From assembly GCF_003597395.2 (NCBI RefSeq), contig NC_133769.1, forward strand, positions 44,375,831 to 44,439,830: 64,000 nt of DNA. The letters run 5' to 3'. How positions within the stretch are numbered: position 1 is the first letter of the stretch; every line of letters starts with the position of its first letter. This stretch comes from Chelonoidis abingdonii. Taxonomy: Eukaryota > Chordata > Testudines > Testudinidae. Position numbers and translations under genes: made by a program. This document shows, piece by piece, positions 22,941-33,900 of the stretch. The notes beneath the pieces are model-generated. The model was not told the DNA's origin and made no database searches. It saw only the letters and a list, made by a program, of their open reading frames with translations.

Positions 22941-23324
22941 GTTTAATGGAGGCTGCTTTCTATGGGTATGTCTACACTACGGGACTATTCCGATTTTACA
23001 GAAACTGGTTTTTTAAAACAGATTGTATAAAGTTGAGTGCACGCGGCCACACTAAGCACATTAATTCAGCAATGTGCATCCATGTACAGAGGCTAACGTC
23101 GATTTCCAGAGCGTTGCACTGTGGGTAGCTATCCTATAGTTCCTGCAGTCTCCCCCGCCCATTGGAATTCTGGGTTGAGATCCCAGTGCGTAATGGGGCA
23201 AAAAACATTGTCGTGGGTAGTTCTGGGTACAGCCTCACCCCTTTCTCCGTGAAAGCAGAGGCAGACAACCGTTTCGTGCCTTTTTTTCCTGGGTGAACTG
23301 TGCAGACGCCATACCACGGCAAGC

Positions 23325-24645
23325 ATGGAGCCTGCTCAGCTCAAGACAGCAATCATGGACGCTGTAAACACCTCGTGCATTCTCGTGCAGTCCATGCTGA
23401 AACAGGACCTGCAAAACCAGGCGAGGAGGAGGCGGCTACAGCAGCACGACAACAAGAGTGATGAGGACATGGACACAGAATTCTCTCAAACTGCAGGCCC
23501 CTGCGCTTTGAAGATCATGCTGGTAATGGCGCAGGTCTAGCCATTGAACGCCAATTTCGGGCCCGGGAAACAAGCACAGACTGGTGGGACCGCATAGTGT
23601 TGCAGGTGTGGGACGATTCCCAGTAAGTCACATGTGTAAGGGCACTTTCTTGGAACTTTGTGACTTGCTTTCCCCTGCCTTGAAACACCAAAATACCAAG
23701 ATGAGAGCAGCCCTCACAGTTGAGAAGTGAGTGGCAATAGCCCTCTGGAAGCTTGCAACGCCAGACAGCTACTGGTCAGTTGGGAATCAATTTGGAGTGG
23801 GCAAATCTACTGTGGGGGCGCGTGATGCAAGTAGCCCAAAGCAATCACTAAGCCTGCGCTCAACAAATAGAGTAGCGACTCTGGTAAATGTGCAGGTTAT
23901 AAGTGGATGGCTTGGCTGCAATGGGATTCCCTAACTGAGCGAATAGGGGTAGGACTAGATGGACCCCATTCCCCTATCTTTGGGAGGCGGAGCACTCCAA
24001 TTATCATACCGCAAGGGGGTACTTTCCATGGTTGCTGCAAGCACTGCGTGATCACAAAGGACATTTCACCACATAAAGGTGAGATGCCGGGAAGGTCAAT
24101 GACACTAGTACGACATAGCTTCTCTTTCTACACCGCGCTCAAATTCTTTCGCTTTTCGTTCAGGAACCACTAAGTCGTTAATTATGTCTGCAGCAGAATG
24201 AACTTCAGTACCAGAATAACAGCTTCGGGGAATAGTTAAAAATTGACTCTGTAGTTATCCTGGGGGACCCAGCCTACCCCTTGATGCCATGGCTCATGAA
24301 GCCATACACAGGCAGTCTGGACAGTAGTCAGGAGCTGTTCAACTACAGGCTGAGCAAGTGCAGAATGGTGGTAGAATGTGCATTTGGCCGTTTAAAGGGA
24401 TGCTGGCTAACATTACTGACTCGCTCAGACCTCAGCCAAACCAATATCCCCATTGTAATTGTGCTTGCTGTGTGCTCCACAATCTCTGTGAGAGTAAGGA
24501 GGAGAACTTTATGGCGGGGTGGGAGGCTGAGGCAAATCAACTGCCTGCTGATTACGCACAGCCAGACACCAGGACAATTAGAAGAGCACACCAGGGAGTG
24601 GTGCTCATCAGAAAAGCTTTGAAAACCAGTTTCATCACGGGCTAG
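23325..24645 (+). pseudogene. Harbinger (HARBI1-like) DDE transposase, frameshifted
   Basis: The conceptual reading starts MEPAQLKTAIMDA at 23325 and has a basic RRRRLQQ stretch and an acidic DEDMDTEF stretch. It then passes through several frames: TDWWDRIVLQVWDDSQ near 23580, ALWKLATPDSYWSVGNQFGVGKSTVG at 23740, LDGPHSPIFG at 23955, PGKVND near 24090, LMKPYTGSLDSSQELFNYRLSKCRMVVECAFGRLKGCW at 24290-24405, and CCVLHNLCESK near 24470. The DG.H, V.D and VVECAFGRLKG segments are where the family's D, D and E catalytic residues lie, and acidic codons survive there. At least three frameshifts break the frame. The transposase would cut at the TIRs and insert at TNN trinucleotides. Confidence 0.85.
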
Positions 24646-24889
24646 GGTACGGTGTGACTGTTGTTTGTTTCTCCTTGATGAAAACCCGCCCCCTTGATTG
24701 ACTCATTCCCTGTAAGCAACCCACCCTCCCCTTTCGATTACAGCTTGCTTAAGGAAATAAAGTCACTATCGTTTAAAAACCATGTATTCTTTATTAATTC
24801 ATTATAAAAAGAAGGAGAGAACTGACAAGATAGCCCGGGTGTGGTTTGGGAGGAGGATAGGAGGGAAGGAAAAGGTCACTAACATTTTT

Positions 24890-26983
24890 TCAAAATAATG
24901 ACAGCCTTTTGGTTGAGTGGTTCACTGGGGTGGAGCGGGCGGGTGCACGGAACCTCCCGCCACGCGTTCTTACACGTCTGTGTGAGGAGGCTATGGAACA
25001 TGGTGAGGGAGGAGGGTGGTTATACAGGGGCTGCAGTGGCACTCTGTGATCCTGCTGCCATTCTTGAAGCTCCGCCAGACGTCGGAGGATGTCAGTTTGA
25101 TCACACAGCAGCCCCAGCATTGCATCTCGCCACCGCTGATCTTCCTGCCGCCACCTCTCATCTCGAGCCATCCCTCCTGTCCTCACGTTCACGGCCAGTG
25201 AGTGAACAACTCAACCAAAAGGCTGTCATTATCCTGTAATTTGATAACACGTCCTTCCACTCATTCAGATGAGCTCTTTCACTGCGAGTCATTTCCATGA
25301 TTTCCGAGAACATTTCGTCTCGCGTCTTTTTTTTTCTGCCACCTTATCTGAGATAGCCTTCGGGACGTAGTAAAGAGGCCTGAAAAATTTGCAGCTGCAG
25401 GAGGGAGGGAAAAAAGGGAGAGAAGTATTTAAAAAGATACATTTTACAGAACAATGGTTATACTCTTTCACGGTAAACAACACTATTCACATTACATTGC
25501 ACATGTGACTTCGGCACAAAGTCACATTTTGCATCTTAATGTTGAGTGCCTGCAGCTTTGGTGTTAGAGATCACAGACGCAGGTCCAGGCGACAGAATTC
25601 GACTTGCATGCGACCATGGTAAGCCACTGTCTTTCGGCTTCTGCAGCCTTCATATACCCAGTGCCCTTCCCAAATACCAAGCAAAGCCCATTGAGTGCTG
25701 TGTCTTTCCTGTTAACGTGCCGCAGCAGAAACCAACCCCCGCCATCCAATTCTCTAGGATGATTGCATTACCCCTCCCCCCACCACGTGACTAGTATCAG
25801 GGAAGATCCCTGCTAGCCAACCCCCTTCTCCCCCCACCGCATGGCTGGTATCAGGGAAGATCCCTGCTAGCCAAACACGAAAAAGCTCAGAGCCAATCGC
25901 CCCTCCCCCGCACCACTGAGCTAACTGAAGGGAAGGATTTTTTTAAGCCACAGGCAAACAGTCCAGTAGGAAAGGCCGCCTCTGTCCCAATTAAATTCCC
26001 GTATTTCAACCAGGTTACCATGAACGATATCACTCTCCTGAGGATAACCCAGCGAGATAAAGAATGGATGTTGCTTGAATGCCAGCAAACACCGGGACCA
26101 TACGCTGCCAGGCTTTGTCATGCAATAATACCAGATTACTTGCTATATGCATGGCGTGGTCAAGTGTCCTACCATGGAGGACGGAATAAGGCTGTGCTGC
26201 CCAGAAACCTCCTGCAAAGGCTTTTGGAGTATCCCCAGGAGATCTTCATGGAGATGTCCCTGGAGGATTTCTGCTCCAACCCCAGACGTATTAACAGACT
26301 TTTCCAGTAGCTGTACTGGCCGCGAATGCATCCCAAGTCCTCAGGGCAAATTAATCATTAAAAAACTCTTGCTTTTAAACCATGTTTTTATATTTACAAA
26401 GGTACACTCACCAGAGGTCCGTTCCATGGCTTCATTGTCTGGGATAGTGGCTTGGGAAGGCTGGGAGGGTAATTCAGTCAAGCTCAGAAAAAGCTCCTGG
26501 CTGTTGAGGAGATCGGAGTGCTGTGTGCTCTCTGCAAGCTCGTCCTCCTCTTCCTCCTCCTCATCTTCCCCGTCCGCAGAATCCTCAGCCATGGCTAAGA
26601 TTACCCCTGCCTCGGAATCCACAGTCAGGGTGGGGTAGTGGTGGCGGACTCCCCTAGAATTGCATGCAGCTCAACGTAGAAGTGGCTGTCTGGTGGCCCT
26701 GCCCGGACCTGCCATTTGCTTCTTTGGTTTTCTGGTAGGCTTGTCTGAGCTCCTTAACTTTCACACGGCACTGTACTGAATCCCTCGTATGGTCTCTCTC
26801 CATCATGGCCTTGGAGATTTTTTCAAATGTTTTTTCATATCTTTTGGAATGGAGTTCTGTTAGTATGCAATCATCTCCCCATATAGCGATCAGGTCCAGT
26901 AGCTCCCATACTGTCCATGCTGAAGCTCTTTTTCCATTCTGTGACTGCATGTTTACCTGCACTGATGAGCACTGCGTGGTCAC
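24890..26983 (-). pseudogene. Harbinger Myb/SANT-like DNA-binding protein, spliced, decayed
   Basis: The N-terminal part (26983-26654) has the trihelix/Myb-like pattern RASAWTVWELLDLIAIWGDD, then RYEKTFEKISKAMMERDHTRD and CRVKVKELRQAYQKTKEANGR. An acidic region (26622-26410, EDEEEEEEDELAES) follows. A GTGAGT donor at 26410 and a TTTTTCAG acceptor before 25379 bracket an intron. The last exon contains RRKKKTRDEMFSEI-like sequence (with a stop and frameshifts), then RDERWRQEDQRWRDAMLGLLCDQTDILRRLAELQE and an arginine-rich C-terminus. In Harbingers this partner binds the TIRs and imports the transposase. A frame on the other strand (26020-26310) overlaps the intron and is not supported as a gene. 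Confidence 0.75.
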
Positions 26984-27342
26984 CTGTGCTGATCAGCTCT
27001 CCACGCTGAGCAAACAGGAAATTAAATTCAAAAGATTGCGGGGATTTTCCTGTCTACCTGGCCAGTGCATCCGAGTTCAGATTGTTGTCCAGAGCGGTCA
27101 CAGTGGTGCACTGTGGGATAGTGCCCGGAGGCCAATACCTTCGAATTGCGGCCACACTAACCCTAATCCAACATGGCAATACCGATTTCAATGCTACTCC
27201 CCTCGTCGAGGAGGATTACAGATATCGGTAATAAGAGCCCTTTATATCGATATTAAGGGCTTCGTTGTGTGGACGGGTGCAGAGTTAATTCGGTTTAACA
27301 CTGCTAAATTCGATATAAATGCATAGTGTAGACCAGGCCTAT

Positions 27343-29112
27343 TAAAGATAGAGTAGAATTGTATTAAGTACCTCTGGTGATACTTTAGGGATATCTCTCC
27401 AGACAGGAGGTCTTCTCTTGTGCATGTTTCACTGTATGCAAAAAAATATTCAGGAGCTAGGTAGGGCACAGTGTTCACTGCATATACAATAGTGCTGTTC
27501 CCAATAAGTACACAATCAAAATAAATTTTTACCACATACTAGGCTGGAGAGAGAAGTCTTAAAAGCAGTGGGAGGTTCAGAATTCTCCACTTCAAGTGGT
27601 AATAAATTCCACAGAAGTCTTGACCCCTGTATGACTGCTCTTTAAAACATGCAGTACTCACAGTGTTGCCAACCCCAAGCATTCAGAACGCATGAGCCAG
27701 ACCTCAAAAGAATTATGGGACTGGTTTAAACATCATGAGAGTTTTTAAAATAACTGTTGGATTTTTATTTGCTTTCTGGGTTTTGAGTCCTTAGGGTTCA
27801 CATTTTCAAGCTTTTCTCTACAAGCATGCGGGCCAGATGCTTACTTTTTTATAAATAAATGAAAGCTTATATATAAATGAAAGCTGGGATTCTCATTTGA
27901 GCACATATCTCCATCAGCTGATGCTTTAAGAAAACCCCTAAATGTTACAAAATTGATCATAAAATCAGAAGGGCTGTTAATACTGTGTGCTGATATGCAC
28001 CAGCTGAGGATCTGGCCTGGAATTGTCATGAAAGTTCTGAAAGCTCAGCTGTCAATGTTTCATTTCCATTTCACAACAAGCTACAAGCTAGGATCATATG
28101 GTATGTCTTTTCTTTCCCCTCTTTATATTCCTACGTCCTGCCTCCAAATGCTCTATCTTAATCCAACTACAGAACTCCACAGCCTATCAATGCAGTGCTT
28201 TTACTTGTTCAGATTGGTTTGCCAGTGCGGAAGGCAGTCCTGCAGAGAGATGTAAGTGAAGCAAAAGCTTTAAATTCAGTTTTCAGCTCCAATTCCAAGC
28301 TAAGAAAGCTTTGTATTTCATCTCGCCGTTGCCCTCTAGTGCTTTTCTTTCCAATCTTTCCAATAATAATTGCTATATTGCAAGGGATGAACAATTTAAC
28401 CATTACAAAATTCAAAAGCAAAGATATTCATTTAAAGTTCCTGTGTCCTCCAGTATTGCACAGGAACTACCTTACTGGGTTCATTCGTCCTATTACTTAT
28501 TTAACGAAATAAATCTCACTGAATGCAGCTTTGTATTTTCATAGCCCTTATAATAGGACTTATTAGTAATAATATTGCTTCTTTGTATTGCACTTTCCAT
28601 CTTCAGTGTCCTGTGCTAACAGTAACTAATGACTGCGTGTTCTACGAAATTGGCCCATTTGGATTTCATTCCTCTAAGTAAATGGCTTTAATCTGTGCGA
28701 GAAGGAAGGAGAGCTTTTTTTTCCTTGGAGAAAAGTGATGTTCTTATAAAGTTCTGCAGTACTCCCAGATACTACAGAGGTCAGCACCTCAGAAATAGAC
28801 ATAATGATGGGCCATGGCATTCCTTCAATTTGTACAGAGAGAAGGGACCAAGCATAGAAGGGTTTTTTCCTCACTCAAGGAAAGGGAAAGTGCCACCTCA
28901 ATGGCATTACCTCCTCCTCAGAACCCGCTGGGACTCCTCATAGAAGTGATTATGAGATTTTTCAGTTGGGAGGGGTAGAGCATGCACTGACCCACAGACA
29001 TCCAACACCTGAACTAATGGAAGAACTGGTAACAGAGGCAAGCTGATATTCTTGGTGTGAACCAGCCACTAGAGGGAGGATGAGATACATACTTTACTGT
29101 GCACAGAAACCA
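27343..29112. other. No gene seen
   Basis: AT-rich intergenic sequence. Frames of 60-105 codons at 27953-28544 lack supporting features. A short purine-rich patch at 28690-28740. Confidence 0.45.
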
Positions 29113-30395
29113 CCTGTGACACCCTGGCACCCCAATATTCACCACTGTCCTATAATTATGATATATTTTGTGCAAAGTATGCTGTCATGGTATAATTCCC
29201 CACCCTGAACCTTAGCGTCCAAAAGATGGGGTACGAGCATGAATTCCTCTAAGCTTAATTACCAGCTTAGAACCTGTAGCGCTGCCACCAACCAGGAATC
29301 CCAGTGCCTGGTACACTCTGGTTGCCCCAAAACCTTGCCTGGGGACCCTCAAAACCCAGACCATCTGGATCTTACCACAAGGAAAGTAAACCCTTTCCCC
29401 AACCGTTGCCTCTCCCAGGCTTCCCCTCCCTGGGTGACCCTGGAAGATCACTGTGATTCAAACTCCTTGAAGCTAAAAACAGAGAGGACAATTCACCTTC
29501 CTCCCTCCTTCTCTTTCCCCCTCCCAGACTTTCCCTGAGAGAGAAAGTAATCCTAACACAGAGAGAAATTAACCTTTATCTCCCCTCCTCCTCGCTTTCC
29601 CCCTTCCCGCCTGTCGACACCCCGGCTACCACCACACCGCCACCGCCCGCACCAATTCCTGGTGAATCCAGACCCGTCCCCTTACCAGAATAAAAAAAAA
29701 TACAATCAGGTTCTTAAACAGAAAAGCTTTTGTAATTAAAAGACAAATTTTTACTGTTTTTATCTTTGTAAATTTAAGATGGATTAGGTACAGGGTTTTT
29801 TCAGCTATAGACACTGGAATACCCTCCCAGCCTAAGTGATACACAATAAAATTAAAATCCTTTCAGCAAAAATAACAATTTTGAACTCCTTCCAGCCAAA
29901 TGCCACATTTGCAAATAAAGAAAACAAACATAAGCCTAACTCACCTGATCTACCTAGTACTCACTATTTTGAACTTATAAGAGCCTGTATCGAAGAGATT
30001 GGAGAGAAACCTGGTTGCACGTCTGGTCACTCTCAGAATCCAGAGAGAACAACAATCAAATTCTAACAGCACACACAAAACTTCCCTCCCACAAGATTTG
30101 AAAGTATCCTGTTCCCTGATTGGTCCTCTGTTCAGGTGACAGCCAGACTTACTGAACTTGTTAACCCTTTACAGTCAAAAGAGATATAAAGTACTTCTGT
30201 TCTATTAACTCCTACCATCTGTTTATGACATATGCCTTGTAAGGTATCATTCTAATTTGCTCGATATTAATATCTCATTGGATTGTATGTGCTATCATCA
30301 TATGTGAAGTTATGAAGTTTGATTATGTGTGTGTTACTGGAACACGTTGTGAGGTTGAAAACACCCACATGCAGTCTTCCAGGTACAACAGTAAA
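29113..30395. repeat. LTR-like host repeat interrupted by a younger LTR
   Basis: The flanks read as one element when the LTR at 29183-30230 is ignored: 'tgtgacaccctggcacccc ... ttttgtgcaaagtatgc' joins 'cttgtaaggtatcattc ... gaacacgttgtgaggttgaaaacacccac'. It begins TGTGACACC, as an LTR might, but its 3' end is not secure and it has no ORF. Confidence 0.5.
29183..30230 (-). mobile_element. Retroviral-type solo LTR, 1048 bp
   Basis: The element runs TGTCATGG...TATGACA on the plus strand. A perfect 5-bp target duplication, TATGC, is at 29178-29182 and 30231-30235. It is an inverted near-copy of the LTR at 1-663. It has no gag/pol sequence and lies about 340 bp downstream of the HYAL4 stop codon. 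Confidence 0.85.
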
Positions 30396-30567
30396 AAAGC
30401 TCCCAATTCTGTGTTGATTGATTTAGGTAGCACTCTATAGTGTTTTCATTGCTACACTATCTCACTTGATTTTTAAAAAACAATGGACTATTGCCATAAT
30501 CTCTCTCTTATCAAAGTTGTTCCTCTGAACCTATGGAGTCTAGAAAGACCCTATTCAGTATGATTAT

Positions 30568-30981
30568 TCACAAGTTAAGACTCAGAAAATAGAAAGGCAA
30601 AGAAAGCAGACTTTTCATTACTAATGTTCTGGGTAAGAGGAAATCTGCAGAACTTCCAGGTTGCTTATCTGAAGTCTGAACTTTCCGGCAATCAGCTCCT
30701 TCATAGCCTTGATAACAGTGACAGATGAATTTCTGTGACATTACTTCCAGGTCAGTACTTGATGTTTCTCCTCTCACTGTAAATTCTTGGTCCTCTGAAG
30801 CTTCTATTTTGAAGGTTTTAGGATTCAAATGAAGGTAATCCAGGGCTTTCCATTTTCTTCTTATACATCGCCCGTTATTCTGACAAAGATGCTTGCTACA
30901 CACCTCTGCTGCTTTGGTCACATTGATGATGTAGATCCCTAATTCGGTAGCAACAAATTGTTTCACCTTTGTACAGTTGCT
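30568..30981 (-). CDS. HYAL4: HYAL4 coding exon 3 (EGF-like domain and C-terminal tail)
   Basis: Encodes SNCTKVKQF... to the stop at 30570-30568, residues 349-485. Acceptor TTTACAG precedes 30981. Carries the EGF-like domain ([15 protein letters not shown] ... [12 protein letters not shown]) and the hydrophobic end [16 protein letters not shown]. Confidence 0.95.
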   Translation of the reverse strand, partial: SNCTKVKQFVATELGIYIINVTKAAEVCSKHLCQNNGRCIRRKWKALDYLHLNPKTFKIEASEDQEFTVRGETSSTDLEVMSQKFICHCYQGYEGADCRKVQTSDKQPGSSADFLLPRTLVMKSLLSLPFYFLSLNL

Positions 30982-33900
30982 CTGTAAATAGCAGAGAGAA
31001 CAATTTAGCTGAAGAGAAACTCACTAGTCTGTATTCTTTGTTCAAACTGAGAAATAGGTAAAATGTAAACAAAAAGCTTTACAATTGGAGCTAGAATCAC
31101 ATGATTAAAATTGAAATTATGTTGACTGTCTAAAATAATACTAGATATATACACTAAGAGATTGTTTTAAAAAATAACCTGATAGTGTCTCATTAAGATC
31201 TTTGAATTTGATTGGAGCCACAGCTCTGTGTTCAAATAATTGGCTTCAGAAATTGATTTCATTACTGACAATTGAGCATATGTACTTTACTCCTGGGGGA
31301 ATTCTGTGCCACTGCACATGCACAGATTTCTTTGCTTCCCCACAGAAAAATGACTTTTTGATGGGGAAGCAAAGGGTTCTCACAAGAGAGGTCATGTGAC
31401 CCTCCCCAACAGTATGTTTCAGGTGCACACGGCAGCCAGCAGAGAGGTAAATCACTGTGGGGCAGAGGGCGGGACTGGGGAAGACATGGCTGGTGGCTCC
31501 TATCCTGTGCCGGACTGAGCTGTTAGTCCTCTTCCCCTGCATGGCATTCAGGGGCATGTCAGACTCACCCCCAAATTTCTCCCCTGGCTATAGGAAGCTC
31601 TGTAAACTCCCCTCCCTCCTTCCCCATGCTTCTGCACCCATCACCCACCTGCATCCCATTTACAGGGAGCTTCTCCTGCATGCGCCCAACTCCTGCGGAT
31701 CCAGACCCTCTTTCTGAGCCTTACTCCCCCACACCCAGAAACTGTCTGCCCTTATGAGCTCCACTCCCTCTGCCCCTGGACCACCCCAACGAGCCACCCA
31801 CCATTCCATCATAATCTTGATTAGGTAGCTAAGGGGACTTTATGAGCTATCACATGCGGGAATTCAGAACTCAAAGGAACTGGTGTATTTGGAAAATGTG
31901 GTTCATATAATGGTATGAAGATATATGCTGTGCTAGTACATTTAAATTAGCATTATGGCACTGACTTACTTCTGATGACGTTAAATTCATATCTCCCCAA
32001 ATAACAATTCCTGAAGCTCCCAAGGCAGCACTCTCTCCAATAGTGCTAATAAGATCTTGCTACATTGAAAACAATAAAGACATCACTGTCAGTAATTTGT
32101 TGCTTTCACAGTTTGTGGTTATTAAAGCCAGGCAAGTGTTAGTGTTAAACAAAATATAAAGCAAGGTAAGTGTTATACAAAACTCACAGGATTATATGGA
32201 TTTCTAGTCCCGACAAAAATGGAATCTTCTTGATATTTTATTGAAAGCACTGTTCATACTTTTTATTTCATTCACCTCTCATTTTGTAGTATGTGTCAAA
32301 GTGCTAGCTCACAAAGGGACAGCTCCTCAGTGAGTGTAAATAGATGTAGCTTTATGGACTTCAGTAGATCTGGTCCATAATTTCTATAAAGATCTAAATT
32401 GCTATTGAAATAGGAGTGGTCTTGTGATGTAAAATTGTATCTCAGATCTGGAACATTCCAAAGTCTTGGGATGTTTGGATTCAAGGTTTTGCTTCAACCC
32501 ATTAGGACTGCAGGATCAGGCTTATCTAGGGAATATTTCTTGGGTGGAATGTCAAGAGAAAGACTTTCGGTTTCTGATGGCAGTAGAGTGATGTAAAGTG
32601 TATCTTCTTTCCTCACTTGTCTATGTAGATATATATTAAACAAAATTTAAAGAAGATTCATTTTGAGATATTGTTTGCCCACAAGACTTAATTTTCTAGA
32701 TACAAAGATAATTAATGAATATCATTAAATAGATCCTTGCAAATGTACATTATTTGCTGGCATGGTGATTGGGAATTACTGAATTTTTCAAGAGAACAAT
32801 CAAATCAGGAATAATAATTTTATTTTCATTTACATTGGCAATAGTGTAGTATTTATTTACTACATTGCGTAGTACATTTACTAAAAGTCCTGAGATTTTT
32901 CTTTTTTTAACATGAAAACTCCTTAAAGAGTTCAGCTAATAAATCTTGGCTGAAAACTAGGGAGAAGCAGCCACTTCTGTATACCAGTCAGTTAAAGTCT
33001 TTGTCAGATTTAGAAAGATGTAATTCCAAGTCCAAGATCATGCATTATCCTTGCTTTTATTGTTCAGGCCTTCATATAAAATTAGCAGTTACCATGAATT
33101 GACAGCAAATTCTAAGAGGGAGAAGACTGGCATTGTATAACCTAAATGAAAAAGAAAGTATGACAACTTGGGAATCTGTCTCTGAATTTATAAATTCCAT
33201 TCTGATTTTATGTTTATAACCTCATCAATGTCTTCCACTGTATCCTTACATCATCCCTCGGGTGTCGAAGGGAGGGAATGCTGCACCTGGGGATCTGTCC
33301 CTAAATGGAACAGATATTAAGGTCCATTAACAATTGAATAGCCTGGCCTTAGTAGAACAATGGAGATTACCAGCCGAAGGCTACTAACTTGCTAATGACG
33401 CCTATAGGCTGTGACAAACATTGGGGATGTTGAAGGCCACAGTACATTGAGGATTGGATGGAGAATGAAAAACTGCAGGGGAAATACATGAAGAGTTAAG
33501 ATATTAGGAGCTTCTGTTTAGAGGGAGACTCGCTACAAGAGGAGACCAAATCCAGAAGGCAAGACTGGGCAGAAGGAGTGGGGGTGAAGGCAGATCCTGG
33601 GTTCCCTGAAAGATTCTAACTAATAATAATACCTAGTTCTCATATAGCACTTTTCATCAATAGATCTCAAAGCACTTTGCAAAGGAGTGGTAAGGAAACT
33701 GAGAGAAAGTCTTATAGGCAGGTGTTTATTATTTTTCTGCAGACCTATATATCTCTTGTGCTTACCTATCAGTAAGGTGTATGTTTCAGAAGTTCCTTTG
33801 CAAAGTCTGTGTGTTACTTGCTTTAACTGTCAACATCCCCAAAGGGACCCAGTGTACCCATGAGGGTAAAGCTCTGGAGACATCATGTGAGCTACTGGGG

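Larger units (their letters stand above)
22964..27339 (+). mobile_element. PIF/Harbinger transposon, 4.4 kb, two decayed genes
   Basis: TIRs are GGGTATGTCTACACTA at the left and the complement of GGCCTGGTCTACACTA at the right; TAT is duplicated at 22961-22963 and 27340-27342. It holds the two-gene set typical of animal Harbingers: a DDE transposase on the plus strand (23325-24645) and a Myb/SANT-like DNA-binding protein on the minus strand (26983-24890), which converge. Both are broken, so the copy is probably inactive. Internally deleted relatives are at 40612-41721 and 51188-52279. Confidence 0.9.

Noticed and set aside
26020..26310. 96-codon plus-strand frame starting MNDITLLRITQRDKEW
   Set aside because: It is antisense to the predicted intron of the Harbinger Myb-like gene; no family recognised and no evidence that it is translated.
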